NCBI RefSeq assembly: GCF_003226255.1
Contig: NZ_QJST01000011.1
Location: 1 to 64,000, forward strand
Direction: 5' to 3'
DNA length: 64,000 bases
From: Idiomarina fontislapidosi
GTDB taxonomy: Bacteria; Pseudomonadota; Gammaproteobacteria; Enterobacterales; Alteromonadaceae
Shown here: positions 14,884 through 23,612 of the stretch, piece after piece
Position numbering within the stretch: the stretch's first letter is position 1
How the letters are laid out: each line of letters starts with the position of its first letter
Notes under the pieces: model-generated
Seen by the model: the letters and a program-made list of their open reading frames with translations, nothing else
Database searches by the model: none
Told to the model about the DNA's origin: nothing
Program-made: the position numbers and the translations under genes

Positions 14884-17475
14884 ATGTACAGACTAATATT
14901 TGCGGCCTTTACGGCTCTCTTTCTTTATGGGTGTGGCGGGTCGGATGACGGCCCCGACATCGACTCTATTCAACTAGACGTCAGTGAAACTTCAATAGCC
15001 GTTGGAGACACTGCCGAAATTCAGACCTCACTTTTATATACTGACAACTCAGGTGAAGTTTTACCGTCGGCTGATATAACTTGGTCTGCTTCCCCTGAAG
15101 GGTTAGTAGAAATAAACTCTTCGTCTGGAACATCAGTAAACGCCATCGCTTCCGGCTCAGTGTCAATAACTGCAACTTACGAAAATTATAGCGAGAGCGT
15201 AGATCTAGATATAAGACCAGCTGAACCACGAGAAGTCGTTCTTTCTGATAATTCTATTGAACTATCAAACGGTCGCGAATATCAAATTGAAACATCAATT
15301 TTGTACAGTGACGGTTCGACGACTTCCCCGGACAATATTTCTTACTCTTCCGCAAATGAATCGGTCGCAAGCGTCTCTGAAAGTGGAGTAGTTATTGCTG
15401 AAGCTGAGGGCGAAACCGATATTGAAGTCACGGCCAATTCACTAACTGCCATGTTAAGTATCACAGTGAACGCCGCTGAATTAGATAGCATTGTGTTAGC
15501 GGTTGAAGATAGCTCCATCGCTGAAGGTCAACAAACAGAAGTAACTGTCAGTGGCATTTACAGTGACGAGACAACTTCAGACTTGACAAGCCAAGCTGAA
15601 TTATCGTCGGGTAACGAATCCGTCTTAGCTGTGACAGGTAATTCCGTTCAAGGTATTTCGACCGGTACAGCATCAGTAACTGGAGCTGTTAACGGTCTTG
15701 AAGATACTAAAGAAGTTGAAGTGACTCCTGCTGTAGTTACGTCCTTGGAAGTAACAAATGGTGACGTCGACATCCCGCTTGGGTTAACCGAAACATTAAA
15801 TGTAGAAGCTTATTATTCTGATGGTTCAGTATCAGATGTTACTACACAAGCATCTTATATGATCGTAGATTCAGCCATAGCTACAGTGGATGAATCTGGT
15901 GTAATTGAGTCATTAACTCAAGGCTCCACAACAGTTGATGTTAGCTATAACGGTTTTTCAAACTCTGTCACCGTGGTCGTTTCTGATGCGATTTTGGAGT
16001 CCATCAGCACTTCTCCATCGGACAGTATTGAAGTTTATAAAGAAGCCCAAACGACAGCAACCGCAACGGGTCATTTCTCAGATGGTTCAACTTCGGACAT
16101 CTCATCTAGCGTTACTTGGAGCTCAAACGACGAAACTGTATTATCTGTTAGCAATCACTCCTCGTCCCCTGGTCTTATAACAGCGTTGGAGCCTGGTACA
16201 GCAACTGTTACAGCAGCTCAAAACGGTCAGGAGAGTAGCTTTTCTGTCACGGTAAATGACGTTGTGTTGACAGATATCAGTATCACAACAACTCAGCCAT
16301 CAGCCATGTCGTTACAACCAGGGGTTCTATCCAATAACATTGAACCCACAGCTGTTGATCCAACTGTAGATAATTTACCAGCTGGTTATGACTTGCAGCT
16401 CTTCGCATTAGGTACATTTGATAACGGTGACACTTCGGATATAACATCCGACGTTAACTGGCAAAGCACTGACTCCTCAGTAGTAGAGTTTAGTAATCCT
16501 ACCAGTAGTCCTGGAGTTATGTCCGGTATTGCTCCCGGAGCAGCAGATATAAGCGCAACTTTATCTGGTGTAACAGCTTCTCAATCAATAACTGTTACGG
16601 ATGCTATTTTACAATCTCTTAACATAAGTTTCAGCTCATCTGATTTCTTCGAAGAAGATATGCGGCAAGCAACTGTTAACGGAAGCTATTCCGACGGTTC
16701 CGAACAAGATTTGACTAGCCAGGTTAGCTGGCAAATAGCGGACAGTTCTGTTGCAACCGTCAGCAACTCGAATAGCGGCTTAGTAACTGCTGTCAATGCT
16801 GGGACAACCACGTTAACCGCATCATTTGATGGAGTGCAGGCTACCGCAAACATTACAGTTACTGCGAACGTCATTGAAGCCATTGATATAGAGGCGTCCG
16901 TTAGCTCTGTATACGTAGGTAGAAGCATTCAGTATGCAGCAACAGCGACTATGAGTAATGGCGATACAAGCGATATCACCAACGATGGTAATTGGGCAAT
17001 TAAATCCGCAAATGTAGGTTCGATTACAAACTCTGGTTTATTTTCTGCGAACAACAGCGGCAACACTCAAGTAACTTTTGATGCATCAACGCTGGGCTTC
17101 TCTTCGGTAATTGAAAAGGATGTCGAAGTTAAGTCAATTCAGAGCATGGCGTCTTCAATCAGTAAGAGCATCAGTGCAGCTGTATCAATAATTAACGGTG
17201 TTATTCAACCAGGCTCTCAATTCAGTTATTCTGTAACTAACGGGACCGGGGTTAATTTAAATCTTGTCGAGTTTATAGTACAAGACCCTGACTCTACGGT
17301 TGAACAAACATCTGACTCTAGTAACTTAAACGGAGGCACACTGGCTAACGGTGAGTCTCACGGGCTCACTGTTACAATACAGAGCTCGGGGGTTACCACC
17401 CCATTGGATTTCCGATTTGTCTTTGAAGACCCCGTGACTGGAATTCAATTTAATGCGGACTACACCTACAAATAA
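14884..17475 (+). CDS. BIG2 (bacterial Ig-like) repeat lipoprotein
   Basis: 863 residues. The lipoprotein signal MYRLIFAAFTALFLYGC has lipobox LYGC, predicting lipidation at Cys17. The mature protein consists of about eight Ig-like BIG2 units of 85-100 residues, each with a strand pattern such as YSDGSTSDISS-V-WSS-D-VATVS-G-VTA-G-ATVTA, and a shorter C-terminal domain (about 755-863). It is Ser/Thr/Asp-rich, acidic and free of Cys after the signal, as expected for a surface adhesin or scaffold. It is translated from its own ribosome site and followed by a strong terminator. It sits between two integrase remnants, so it was probably acquired with the island. Ligand unknown. Confidence 0.85.
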   Translation: MYRLIFAAFTALFLYGCGGSDDGPDIDSIQLDVSETSIAVGDTAEIQTSLLYTDNSGEVLPSADITWSASPEGLVEINSSSGTSVNAIASGSVSITATYENYSESVDLDIRPAEPREVVLSDNSIELSNGREYQIETSILYSDGSTTSPDNISYSSANESVASVSESGVVIAEAEGETDIEVTANSLTAMLSITVNAAELDSIVLAVEDSSIAEGQQTEVTVSGIYSDETTSDLTSQAELSSGNESVLAVTGNSVQGISTGTASVTGAVNGLEDTKEVEVTPAVVTSLEVTNGDVDIPLGLTETLNVEAYYSDGSVSDVTTQASYMIVDSAIATVDESGVIESLTQGSTTVDVSYNGFSNSVTVVVSDAILESISTSPSDSIEVYKEAQTTATATGHFSDGSTSDISSSVTWSSNDETVLSVSNHSSSPGLITALEPGTATVTAAQNGQESSFSVTVNDVVLTDISITTTQPSAMSLQPGVLSNNIEPTAVDPTVDNLPAGYDLQLFALGTFDNGDTSDITSDVNWQSTDSSVVEFSNPTSSPGVMSGIAPGAADISATLSGVTASQSITVTDAILQSLNISFSSSDFFEEDMRQATVNGSYSDGSEQDLTSQVSWQIADSSVATVSNSNSGLVTAVNAGTTTLTASFDGVQATANITVTANVIEAIDIEASVSSVYVGRSIQYAATATMSNGDTSDITNDGNWAIKSANVGSITNSGLFSANNSGNTQVTFDASTLGFSSVIEKDVEVKSIQSMASSISKSISAAVSIINGVIQPGSQFSYSVTNGTGVNLNLVEFIVQDPDSTVEQTSDSSNLNGGTLANGESHGLTVTIQSSGVTTPLDFRFVFEDPVTGIQFNADYTYK

Positions 17476-17501
17476 ACATAAACAAAGCTAGAGATAAGCT
17501 G

Positions 17502-17534
17502 AAATGAGCCCGCTCTTTTTAAGCGGGCTCATTT
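17502..17534 (+). terminator. Rho-independent terminator of the BIG2 gene
   Basis: A perfect 13-bp stem (AAATGAGCCCGCT / AGCGGGCTCATTT) with a 7-nt loop, 26 bases after the BIG2 stop codon. A-rich and T-rich flanks would let it act in both directions. Confidence 0.85.
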
Positions 17535-17585
17535 ATTTGAGCAATCTAGCGATCCACATTAAAGTTTCTTACTCAATTTAAATTG

Positions 17586-18053
17586 TTACCAATTGGAGAA
17601 TACTCTCTTGTAAGCCTCTTCCAAATCCCCCCACCACTGCATCAACTCACGACGACGTTCTAAATAATCCGCACGGTTATAAGCACTACGTACCTGGTTA
17701 GGGTCGCCACACGCCAGCGCTGACTCGATAAGATCGGGGTCTTTGCCCTCTTCATTCATAATGATGCTGGCTAAAGCCCGTAAACCATCGCTAACGAGTT
17801 TATCCTGGTAACCCATGCGGTTTTTAACGCCATATTCGCAGTTTGGCTGTTAATGGCGTTTGAGGCTTCCGCAGTGAGATAAATATGTGCTCATACTGCT
17901 CGCTGCTCTTCATGTCCTCCAGTACCTTCAATGCCTGTTCACACAGGGGGACGGTATGCTGGCGACGCTTTTTCATCCGTTCATCCGGAATCAGCCAATT
18001 AGCTTGGCCGTCATCAAGCCATTGTGCGTAACATTTAGCCCCTTCCTCGCGCC
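17586..18053 (-). pseudogene. P4-type phage integrase remnant next to ssrA
   Basis: Two minus-strand fragments in different frames match consecutive parts of a P4-family tyrosine integrase. The upstream piece (to about 17824) has NWLIPDERMKKRRQHTVPL and ALKVLEDM; the downstream piece (17586-17816) has DGLRALASIIMNEEG, ESALACGD, VRSAYNRADYLERRRELMQWW, the usual C-terminus containing the catalytic Tyr. At least one frameshift near 17810-17850 separates them, and everything N-terminal is gone or degraded into a repeat block. Lying just downstream of the tmRNA 3' end, it marks an old island integration at ssrA. Confidence 0.85.
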
Positions 18054-18155
18054 AAAGGCGCGAGCTACCCAAAGGCTCGAGAATCCAAAAACGCGGGAGG
18101 CCCAAAGGCGGGAGATTCCGAAAAGCCGGGAGATACCCGAAATCAGAATATGCCC
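18054..18155. repeat. Degenerate tandem repeats of about 17 bp
   Basis: Six consecutive units of 16-19 bases begin with AAA and read roughly AAAGGCGGGAGATTCCC: 18054-18070, 18071-18086, 18087-18103, 18104-18120, 18121-18139 and 18140-18155, the last weakly conserved. They lie inside the decayed integrase, 64 bases from the tmRNA 3' end. Origin unknown. Confidence 0.6.
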
Positions 18156-18181
18156 AAAGCACAATTCCAACGAACGGGCAT

Positions 18182-18212
18182 AAAAAAAGCCGCTCAAATG
18201 AGCGGCTTTTTA
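18182..18212 (-). terminator. Terminator of ssrA
   Basis: A perfect 13-bp stem (AAAAAGCCGCTCA / TGAGCGGCTTTTT) with a 2-nt loop starts 7 bases beyond the tmRNA CCA end on the minus strand. The T-run on the minus strand fits an intrinsic terminator for ssrA. Confidence 0.88.
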
Positions 18213-18218
18213 TGGAAT

Positions 18219-18578
18219 TGGTGGAGCTGGCGGGAGTTGAACCCGCGTCCGCAATACCTACATCCTCGGTCCTACATGCTTATTCAGTCTTTTTATTAAC
18301 CAGCATGACGCCGACTGACAGGCTTCAACTACTGGCGAGTCCGATTAAGTTTAACGCTTCAGCTCCGGACAAAGCATCCACGCGAGTCTACCTTAGGTCG
18401 AGCCATCCTGATCCAGTCTCGTAGACAAAGCGCTGGGGGACGGGCTTAGCGGGTTATTAAGCCGCTAGAGCGTAGTTGTCGTCGTTTGCAACTATAACGT
18501 TGAGGCTTTTTACGAGGCCAGCCTCACCTCGGCATGCACCTTGGGTTTCGTGTATCCCGTCGAATCCAAATCAGCCCC
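18219..18578 (-). ncRNA. ssrA: Transfer-messenger RNA (tmRNA)
   Basis: Minus-strand RNA of 360 nt. The 5' end GGGGCTGATTTGGATTCGAC and the 3' end with T-arm, acceptor CAGCTCCA and encoded CCA (18219-18221) are canonical for one-piece tmRNA. The tag reading frame (18489 down to 18457) encodes ANDDNYALAA followed by two stop codons TAA TAA. tmRNA with SmpB rescues stalled ribosomes and marks the peptide for proteolysis. A strong terminator follows. The 3' end is also the likely attachment site of the adjacent island, which has kept the gene intact. Confidence 0.97.
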
Positions 18579-18590
18579 AAAGCAAAGTAC

Positions 18591-18596
18591 ATTGTA
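18591..18596 (-). promoter_or_regulatory. Candidate -10 box of ssrA
   Basis: TACAAT on the minus strand, 12 bases before the mature tmRNA 5' end; this fits a promoter if the precursor carries a short leader removed by RNase P. No clear -35 box is seen at the right distance. A 7-bp hairpin (TTGCGCT/AGCGCAA, 18612-18636) lies just upstream, after elbB. Confidence 0.4.
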
Positions 18597-18682
18597 ACTG
18601 ATTCGCGCGTATTGCGCTATCTCTTAGACAGCGCAAACGCCGAAATATTAAGCACTTAACAAATTTATTTTACAGTGCCGCG

Positions 18683-19336
18683 TTATGCGGCCATAAACAA
18701 CACTTTTTCAACCAGCTTTTTGATGCCTTCATCGGCATCGAGCAGGCATTCTGCCAGCATGTAAGCTGGTGTTGTAACCACTCGGTGTGCATCGTCCACT
18801 ACGATATCACGCACCTGACAGTCAACATGTTCGCCGCCCATCTGGTTGTATGCGTTGGCGGTATCGGCATCAGTGCCGATGGTGCCTTTCACGCCTTTAC
18901 CGTAAACGTGCGGCAGCAATACCGGTGCAATGCACATGTAGCCTGCGGGTTTCTTAGCGTCTTTAAAGGCTTTACCCACCGCAAGTACTTCGGCGTTAAC
19001 GGTTGAGTCGGCGCCTTTCTCGGCAAAGTTACATAGGTTCTTCGCAACGCCAAACCCACCTGGCAGAATCAATGCGTCAAAGTTCGCCGCGTCTAGCTCT
19101 GAAAGTGGCTTAATGTCACCGCGCGCAATGCGAGCCGACTCGGTCAATACGTTGCGTTGCTCGCCACTGGCTTCGCCTTTTAGGTGGTCGACAACATGCA
19201 TTTGTTGCACATCGGGTGCGAATATTGAATATTTAGCGCCCTGCTTCTCTAAGTGCAACAATGTCAGTACGGCTTCGTTGACTTCGGCGCCATCAAAGAC
19301 ACCACAACCTGATAAGATAACCGCTACGTGTTTCAT
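18683..19336 (-). CDS. elbB: Isoprenoid biosynthesis glyoxalase ElbB (DJ-1/PfpI family)
   Basis: 217 residues from the second of two adjacent ATG codons (19336), which gives better spacing (5 bases) to AAGGAGA. ElbB is an amidotransferase-like DJ-1/PfpI protein with weak glyoxalase activity. Family marks are SGCGVFDGAEVNE at the N-terminus, ILPGGFGVAKNL and the nucleophile-elbow Cys in GYMCIAPVLLP, then TPAYMLAE. Length equals E. coli ElbB. It lies 6 bases downstream of the flavin oxidoreductase gene, so the two form an operon. Confidence 0.93.
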   Translation of the reverse strand: MKHVAVILSGCGVFDGAEVNEAVLTLLHLEKQGAKYSIFAPDVQQMHVVDHLKGEASGEQRNVLTESARIARGDIKPLSELDAANFDALILPGGFGVAKNLCNFAEKGADSTVNAEVLAVGKAFKDAKKPAGYMCIAPVLLPHVYGKGVKGTIGTDADTANAYNQMGGEHVDCQVRDIVVDDAHRVVTTPAYMLAECLLDADEGIKKLVEKVLFMAA

Positions 19337-19345
19337 CATTTCTCC

Positions 19346-20458
19346 TTACTTGACGTGCTTATCGTGCTCGTCGCGCCATTTCCATTCGTTTTCGAGTGTT
19401 GCAATGGGTTGCAACATGGCAAAGTCGAGATCCTCAATGGTTTCCCCTTTCTTTAACCGATGCGGTAAGTCGGGGTTCGCCAGCGCCTTTTTACCAATAG
19501 CGAGCAAACCGTTTTCGTAATGCGCTGCAATATGTTCGTAATTGCTCTCATCAATACCACCATTGACGATAACCGGAATGTCGCTAAAGTCTTGCACCAC
19601 TTCTGCAAGCGTACTGTTACTGCCGTCTTTGAACGGTTTACGGTCAACGCTGGTATCTGTGGTATGTATATAGTCGACACCGGCTTCTTTCAAGCCCTTC
19701 ACGATACGGATCATACCGTCTTCGCCCTCTGGCCACTGGTAGTCGGGATCGGTCACAGTAATTTGACCCACACGAATGCCCACGATGAAGTCGTCATCGA
19801 CGGCTGATTTTGCGGCTTTGACGACCATTTCGACAAACTTCAGCCGTTTTGCCATGCCACCGCCCCACTGATCTTCGCGCTGGTTAAAGTGGTCGCTTAA
19901 AAATTCGTTGAGTAGGTAGCCATTAGCCGCATGCAACTCGATACCGTCGAAACCGGCTTCTTTAGCACGGTTAACGGCGCCGATGATACCTTGCATAGCA
20001 GCATCAAATTCGGTTTCACCCATCGCTTTTGGCTCTTTCCAACCATCGCTCTCGCCATACAGATCGAGCGGTTCGCCTTTCGGCTTCACTGCGCTCGGTG
20101 CGATAGGTTCGTCAGTAAATTCGTTGTGCTGCATTTGTGCACCCGCGTGCATCAATTGAGCAATAAACACGCAGTCGTGTTTATGAACACGTTCGACAAT
20201 CTCTTTCCATGCATCGGTTTGAGGTGCATCGGTCAGCCCGGGTTGGTTTTCGTAGCCCTGACTCGCTTGCTGGTCGGTGTAGATACCTTCGGTGATGACC
20301 ACGCCCCAGCCGCCTTTGGCAAAGCGCTCATAATAATCACCCATCAGCTCGGTGGGCTTACCTTTTTTATCCGCACTGGTGCGGGTCATAGGTGCGACAA
20401 CAAAACGATTTTCGAGTTTGTGTCCTTTCAGTTCAAAATCATCAAATGCAGAGCTCAT
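19346..20458 (-). CDS. Old Yellow Enzyme family NADH:flavin oxidoreductase
   Basis: 370 residues forming an FMN-binding TIM barrel. Visible marks are the opening HKLENRFVVAPMTRTSADKKG split by the family pattern N-R-x-V-x-A-P-M-T-R, the substrate-binding segment GFDGIELHAANGYLLNEFL (H and N pair), DQWGG, and the FMN phosphate loop IVNGGI...AIGKKALANPDLP. Such enzymes reduce activated C=C bonds using NAD(P)H. A good ribosome site AAGGAAGG precedes the start. Transcribed with elbB, suggesting shared handling of reactive carbonyls, which is inference. Confidence 0.9.
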   Translation of the reverse strand: MSSAFDDFELKGHKLENRFVVAPMTRTSADKKGKPTELMGDYYERFAKGGWGVVITEGIYTDQQASQGYENQPGLTDAPQTDAWKEIVERVHKHDCVFIAQLMHAGAQMQHNEFTDEPIAPSAVKPKGEPLDLYGESDGWKEPKAMGETEFDAAMQGIIGAVNRAKEAGFDGIELHAANGYLLNEFLSDHFNQREDQWGGGMAKRLKFVEMVVKAAKSAVDDDFIVGIRVGQITVTDPDYQWPEGEDGMIRIVKGLKEAGVDYIHTTDTSVDRKPFKDGSNSTLAEVVQDFSDIPVIVNGGIDESNYEHIAAHYENGLLAIGKKALANPDLPHRLKKGETIEDLDFAMLQPIATLENEWKWRDEHDKHVK

Positions 20459-20661
20459 TAGACCTTCCTTTTCCCAGTGTTTGTTTCTTATATAGTAAAG
20501 GGCTACGCATCTATAAAGTAAAACCGATCAGTTTGACCTTCAATTTAACCTTGTCTTAACTGTTCGCTGAACTGTCACCAAAGCGTCGCACAACTGACGT
20601 TAACGGGTCACACAACATGCCTAGCGTAAGGGTGCTTTTTAACCCTTGCTAGGAACATCGT

Positions 20662-22482
20662 ATGAAGACAATTAAAACAAAATATACATTACTTGCCAGC
20701 TGTTTAATCATTGCGCTTTCAGGCTGCGCGCTTGAGGGTGACGACGGCGACGCCGGTGCGACGGGCGCTCAAGGTCCACAAGGTCCCGCAGGTGAGGATG
20801 GTCAAAACGCGGCTAACGGCATTTCACTGAGCTTAGTTGCGCGTACGGTCTTAAATCCAGAGGATCCTGAAGGTGCGGCTGAGATCGTGCAGTACGATAC
20901 AGCGCGCCAGCAGTTTCTTGCGATTAACAGTGCCGCCGCTACGCCGACGGTTGAAATCATTGATGCCGCAGAGCTTCCGGCGACAGCGAGCGACACCCCA
21001 CTTACGCTCGATAATCTCACCAGTACAGCATTAACGCTAGAAACCGACGTTAATGGTAAAACGTTACAAGGTGCCAACAGTATTGCGATTCATGGCGATT
21101 GGTTAGCCGTCGCGATGGAGGCGGATCATGGCGTGCGTGGCGAAATCTTGTTTTATGAGTTAGCGCAAGGTACGGCAACGTACAGCGGTTCGATCGAGGC
21201 GGGCTTTTTACCCGACATGGTCACCTTTACCCCAGATGGCACCCGCGTTCTCGTTGCTAATGAAGGTGAGCCTAATGGCGACTACTCAGTCGACCCGGAG
21301 GGTTCTATTACGGTCATTACACTTGCAGACTCAGGGCTCGAGGATGCCACTGTGGCGCAGTTAGATTTTCAGGCTTTTAATGGTCAACAGGCGGATCTAG
21401 CAGCGCTGGGTATGCACTTTCCTAACCCGTCGGGTCGCACCATTAATGGCAACCTTATCGAAACCACGGTCGCGCAAGATTTAGAGCCTGAATACATCAC
21501 TGCGACTAACGACCGCGCCTATGTCACGTTACAAGAAAACAACGGCCTTGCGGTGGTTGATTTATCCGATAATTCAATTGAGATTGTCGGCTTGGGCTTT
21601 AAGGATTGGGGCTCGTACCAGATTGACACCATGGAAGATGGTACCGTGAGTTTTGGCCAATATGACAACCTAAAAGGTGTCTATATGCCTGATTCGATCG
21701 CTCATTATCAATGGAACAATGCTACGTTCCTGGTCACCGCTAACGAGGGTGATGCGCGTGAGTATTTCTTTGATGTGGCGGACGAAGCAGCCTGTACTGC
21801 AGCAGGTGGCGAGGACTATGACAGTGACGATGGCTGTTTAGCCTACACTGATGAAGCGCAGGCGCGTGATTTAGATTACGCAGCCGGCAGCGAGCTCGAA
21901 ACCCTAGCCGGTGATGATCCTGAAGACGTTAACTTCACGGCTTTCCCTTTAGGTCGTCTTACCGTCACTAAAGCACTTGGCGATACCGATAATAACGGTG
22001 AATATGAAACCCTATATGCCTATGGTTCACGCTCATTCACCATTTGGGACCAGAATGGTTTACCGGTCTTTGACAGCGGTGACGATTTTGAACGGATCAC
22101 GGCTTCAGTGCATGGCGATGCGTTTAACAATAACGACGACGAGAACGAAGGCGACTCGCGCTCTTCAAATAAAGGTCCCGAGCCAGAAGCGTTGACCGTG
22201 GGTCAAATTGGTTCTCGTACCTATGCGTTTATTGGCTTGGAGCGTATGGGCGGCATCATGGTTTATGATGTGACCAACCCGTACAACGCCCAGTTCGTTG
22301 ATTATGTGATCAACCGTGACTTAACGGATGGCTTATCAGTGGATGACGGTATCGGTGATCTCGCGCCTGAAGGTATGGTGTTTGTGCCTGCCGCCGACAG
22401 CGCGACAGGCAAACCGCTGTTGGTGGTCGGTAACGAAGTCAGTGGCAGTGTGTCGATTTGGCAAATTAGTAGCGTCGACTAA
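20662..22482 (+). CDS. Choice-of-anchor I family lipoprotein with collagen-like segment
   Basis: 606 residues. The signal TLLASCLIIALSGC has lipobox LSGC. Immediately after it comes a short collagen-like Gly-X-Y run (about 26-50: GDDGDAGATGAQGPQGPAG), then a beta-propeller-like domain with LQGANSIAIHGDWLAVA, FTPDGTRVLVANEGEPN, VTANEGDAREYF and PEALTVGQIGSRTYAFIGLERMGGI split across the domain. This is the choice-of-anchor I / alkaline phosphatase-associated family seen in marine bacteria, often large secreted or anchored proteins. Acidic and Asp-rich, probably calcium-binding. It is monocistronic; its stop overlaps the convergent gene's stop inside a hairpin. Confidence 0.8.
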   Translation: MKTIKTKYTLLASCLIIALSGCALEGDDGDAGATGAQGPQGPAGEDGQNAANGISLSLVARTVLNPEDPEGAAEIVQYDTARQQFLAINSAAATPTVEIIDAAELPATASDTPLTLDNLTSTALTLETDVNGKTLQGANSIAIHGDWLAVAMEADHGVRGEILFYELAQGTATYSGSIEAGFLPDMVTFTPDGTRVLVANEGEPNGDYSVDPEGSITVITLADSGLEDATVAQLDFQAFNGQQADLAALGMHFPNPSGRTINGNLIETTVAQDLEPEYITATNDRAYVTLQENNGLAVVDLSDNSIEIVGLGFKDWGSYQIDTMEDGTVSFGQYDNLKGVYMPDSIAHYQWNNATFLVTANEGDAREYFFDVADEAACTAAGGEDYDSDDGCLAYTDEAQARDLDYAAGSELETLAGDDPEDVNFTAFPLGRLTVTKALGDTDNNGEYETLYAYGSRSFTIWDQNGLPVFDSGDDFERITASVHGDAFNNNDDENEGDSRSSNKGPEPEALTVGQIGSRTYAFIGLERMGGIMVYDVTNPYNAQFVDYVINRDLTDGLSVDDGIGDLAPEGMVFVPAADSATGKPLLVVGNEVSGSVSIWQISSVD

Positions 22483-22489
22483 TCGACGC
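22472..22489. terminator. Hairpin enclosing two overlapping stop codons
   Basis: A perfect 7-bp stem (GCGTCGA / TCGACGC) has the loop CTAA (22479-22482), which carries the TAA of the plus-strand gene and the TAG of the minus-strand gene. It may be a compact bidirectional terminator or attenuator, although no T-run follows. Confidence 0.4.
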
Positions 22490-23612
22490 GTCCCACAATC
22501 ACGGCGGCCTTTTGTTTACGGCCGCCGAATCCAAACGCCTTGTTAAAGGTCGCTATTGGAATCGGCAAATACTGACGTTCAGTCGGTGACTCCCAGGGTA
22601 AGGTGTCATAGTCCGGATCATTGATGTAGATAAAGTCATCGTCTGCGGCACAGATCAACACCCAATGCGGGGCTCGCACCCCATCAAAGTGGTAGGTTGA
22701 GATAAGCGCCAATATTAACTTACCTGCGCCCAAATCGGCTTTGAGCTCGGCTACACCATAGTCGCACACATCTATGGTGACTCCGTGGCGGTGCAAATAA
22801 TCAATATCGGCTTGTTGTATCCGCTGCATCACCTCTTTCTTCTGCTCTTGCCGCACCGAATCAATAAACAGTGCATCATCGGTATTCACCGCAACGCGTA
22901 CTGACAACCCGCGCTTAAATGCCGCTCGCGCAAGTCCGTGCGGTCCGCAGCCACCATGACCCGATGTCATATAAATAGTTGTCGCCTCGCGCCAAATTTC
23001 GAGCTCTTCTTGTGAGGCATCCGCAGTCGGACGTCCAAAGTAATCCAGCGCCATCAGTAAGCTTGCTGGTCCACAGGTGAACTCGGTCGACTGTGTCATC
23101 ATGGGGACGTAACGCTCGGTTGCGCCGACGCTATTGTCCTCACCCAGCTCATAGCGCGGTAATAGTTTTTGCAGTATTAGCGCATCCTGCGATTGACTGG
23201 TACTGGGTGGAAAGTACGCTTCGCGTAATTCGACGGCACGAAAACCTGCATTAATAAACAGCTGTTGCGCAATTTGGTTTGACGTTGCAACTTCGGTACG
23301 CAAGAACAAACTGTGCCTTAAATCAGCTCTATCTTCGGCGTGCTGCAGTAATTGCTTACCCAAACCCTTGCCACGAAACTGTGGACTGAGCACTAAGGCA
23401 TACAGCCGCGCCAGATTGGTGTTGTTACGGAACAACACCACGTAATAGCCCACCACGCGTTTATCGTTGAGCATGACAAAAAAGTCCGCCGTGTTCGACT
23501 CGATAAACCGGCGAAAACTACGCTTGCTGATGGCATCGTCTGGAAAAGTTGCCTTTTCTAATTGCACAACACTATCAAGATGGGTGACATTTGCAGGGAC
23601 AAGGTTCATCAT
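22479..23612 (-). CDS. GNAT acetyltransferase / C39 peptidase fusion
   Basis: 377 residues in two parts. Residues 1-150 are a GNAT domain with acetyl-CoA loop RGKGLGKQLL (80-89) and a C-terminal NAGF. Residues about 165-377 are a C39-like papain-fold peptidase: TEFTCGPASLLMAL puts the nucleophile at C180, APHWVLIC carries the His, and YINDPD the Asp. The fused family is widespread in marine Gammaproteobacteria, often near RimK-type ATP-grasp genes, although none is adjacent here. It probably modifies or trims peptides in the cytoplasm; no substrate is known. No signal peptide. Confidence 0.88.
   Translation of the reverse strand: MMNLVPANVTHLDSVVQLEKATFPDDAISKRSFRRFIESNTADFFVMLNDKRVVGYYVVLFRNNTNLARLYALVLSPQFRGKGLGKQLLQHAEDRADLRHSLFLRTEVATSNQIAQQLFINAGFRAVELREAYFPPSTSQSQDALILQKLLPRYELGEDNSVGATERYVPMMTQSTEFTCGPASLLMALDYFGRPTADASQEELEIWREATTIYMTSGHGGCGPHGLARAAFKRGLSVRVAVNTDDALFIDSVRQEQKKEVMQRIQQADIDYLHRHGVTIDVCDYGVAELKADLGAGKLILALISTYHFDGVRAPHWVLICAADDDFIYINDPDYDTLPWESPTERQYLPIPIATFNKAFGFGGRKQKAAVIVGRVD

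Larger units (their letters stand above)
1..18218. mobile_element. Genomic island integrated at the ssrA 3' end (one end visible)
   Basis: Everything left of ssrA is accessory: IS30, an R-M cluster, two integrase pseudogenes and a BIG2 lipoprotein, whereas everything right of it is housekeeping. P4-type integrase debris directly beyond the tmRNA gene is the usual geometry of an element inserted at ssrA. The far attachment site is not in view, and composition changes along the region suggest layered insertions, so the element may be composite rather than one unit. Confidence 0.55.

Noticed and set aside
17887-18183. Plus-strand open frame with repeated EIPKSREIPE-like text
   Set aside because: The repetition is the 17-bp DNA repeat read in frame; no start signal and it overlaps the integrase remnant.
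18212-18424. Open frame inside ssrA
   Set aside because: It lies opposite tmRNA and has no independent support.
20572-20595. Pho box upstream of the choice-of-anchor lipoprotein (CTGTCAC then GTCGCAC)
   Set aside because: Only the first half matches CTGTCAT; the second half has several mismatches and the spacing is off.
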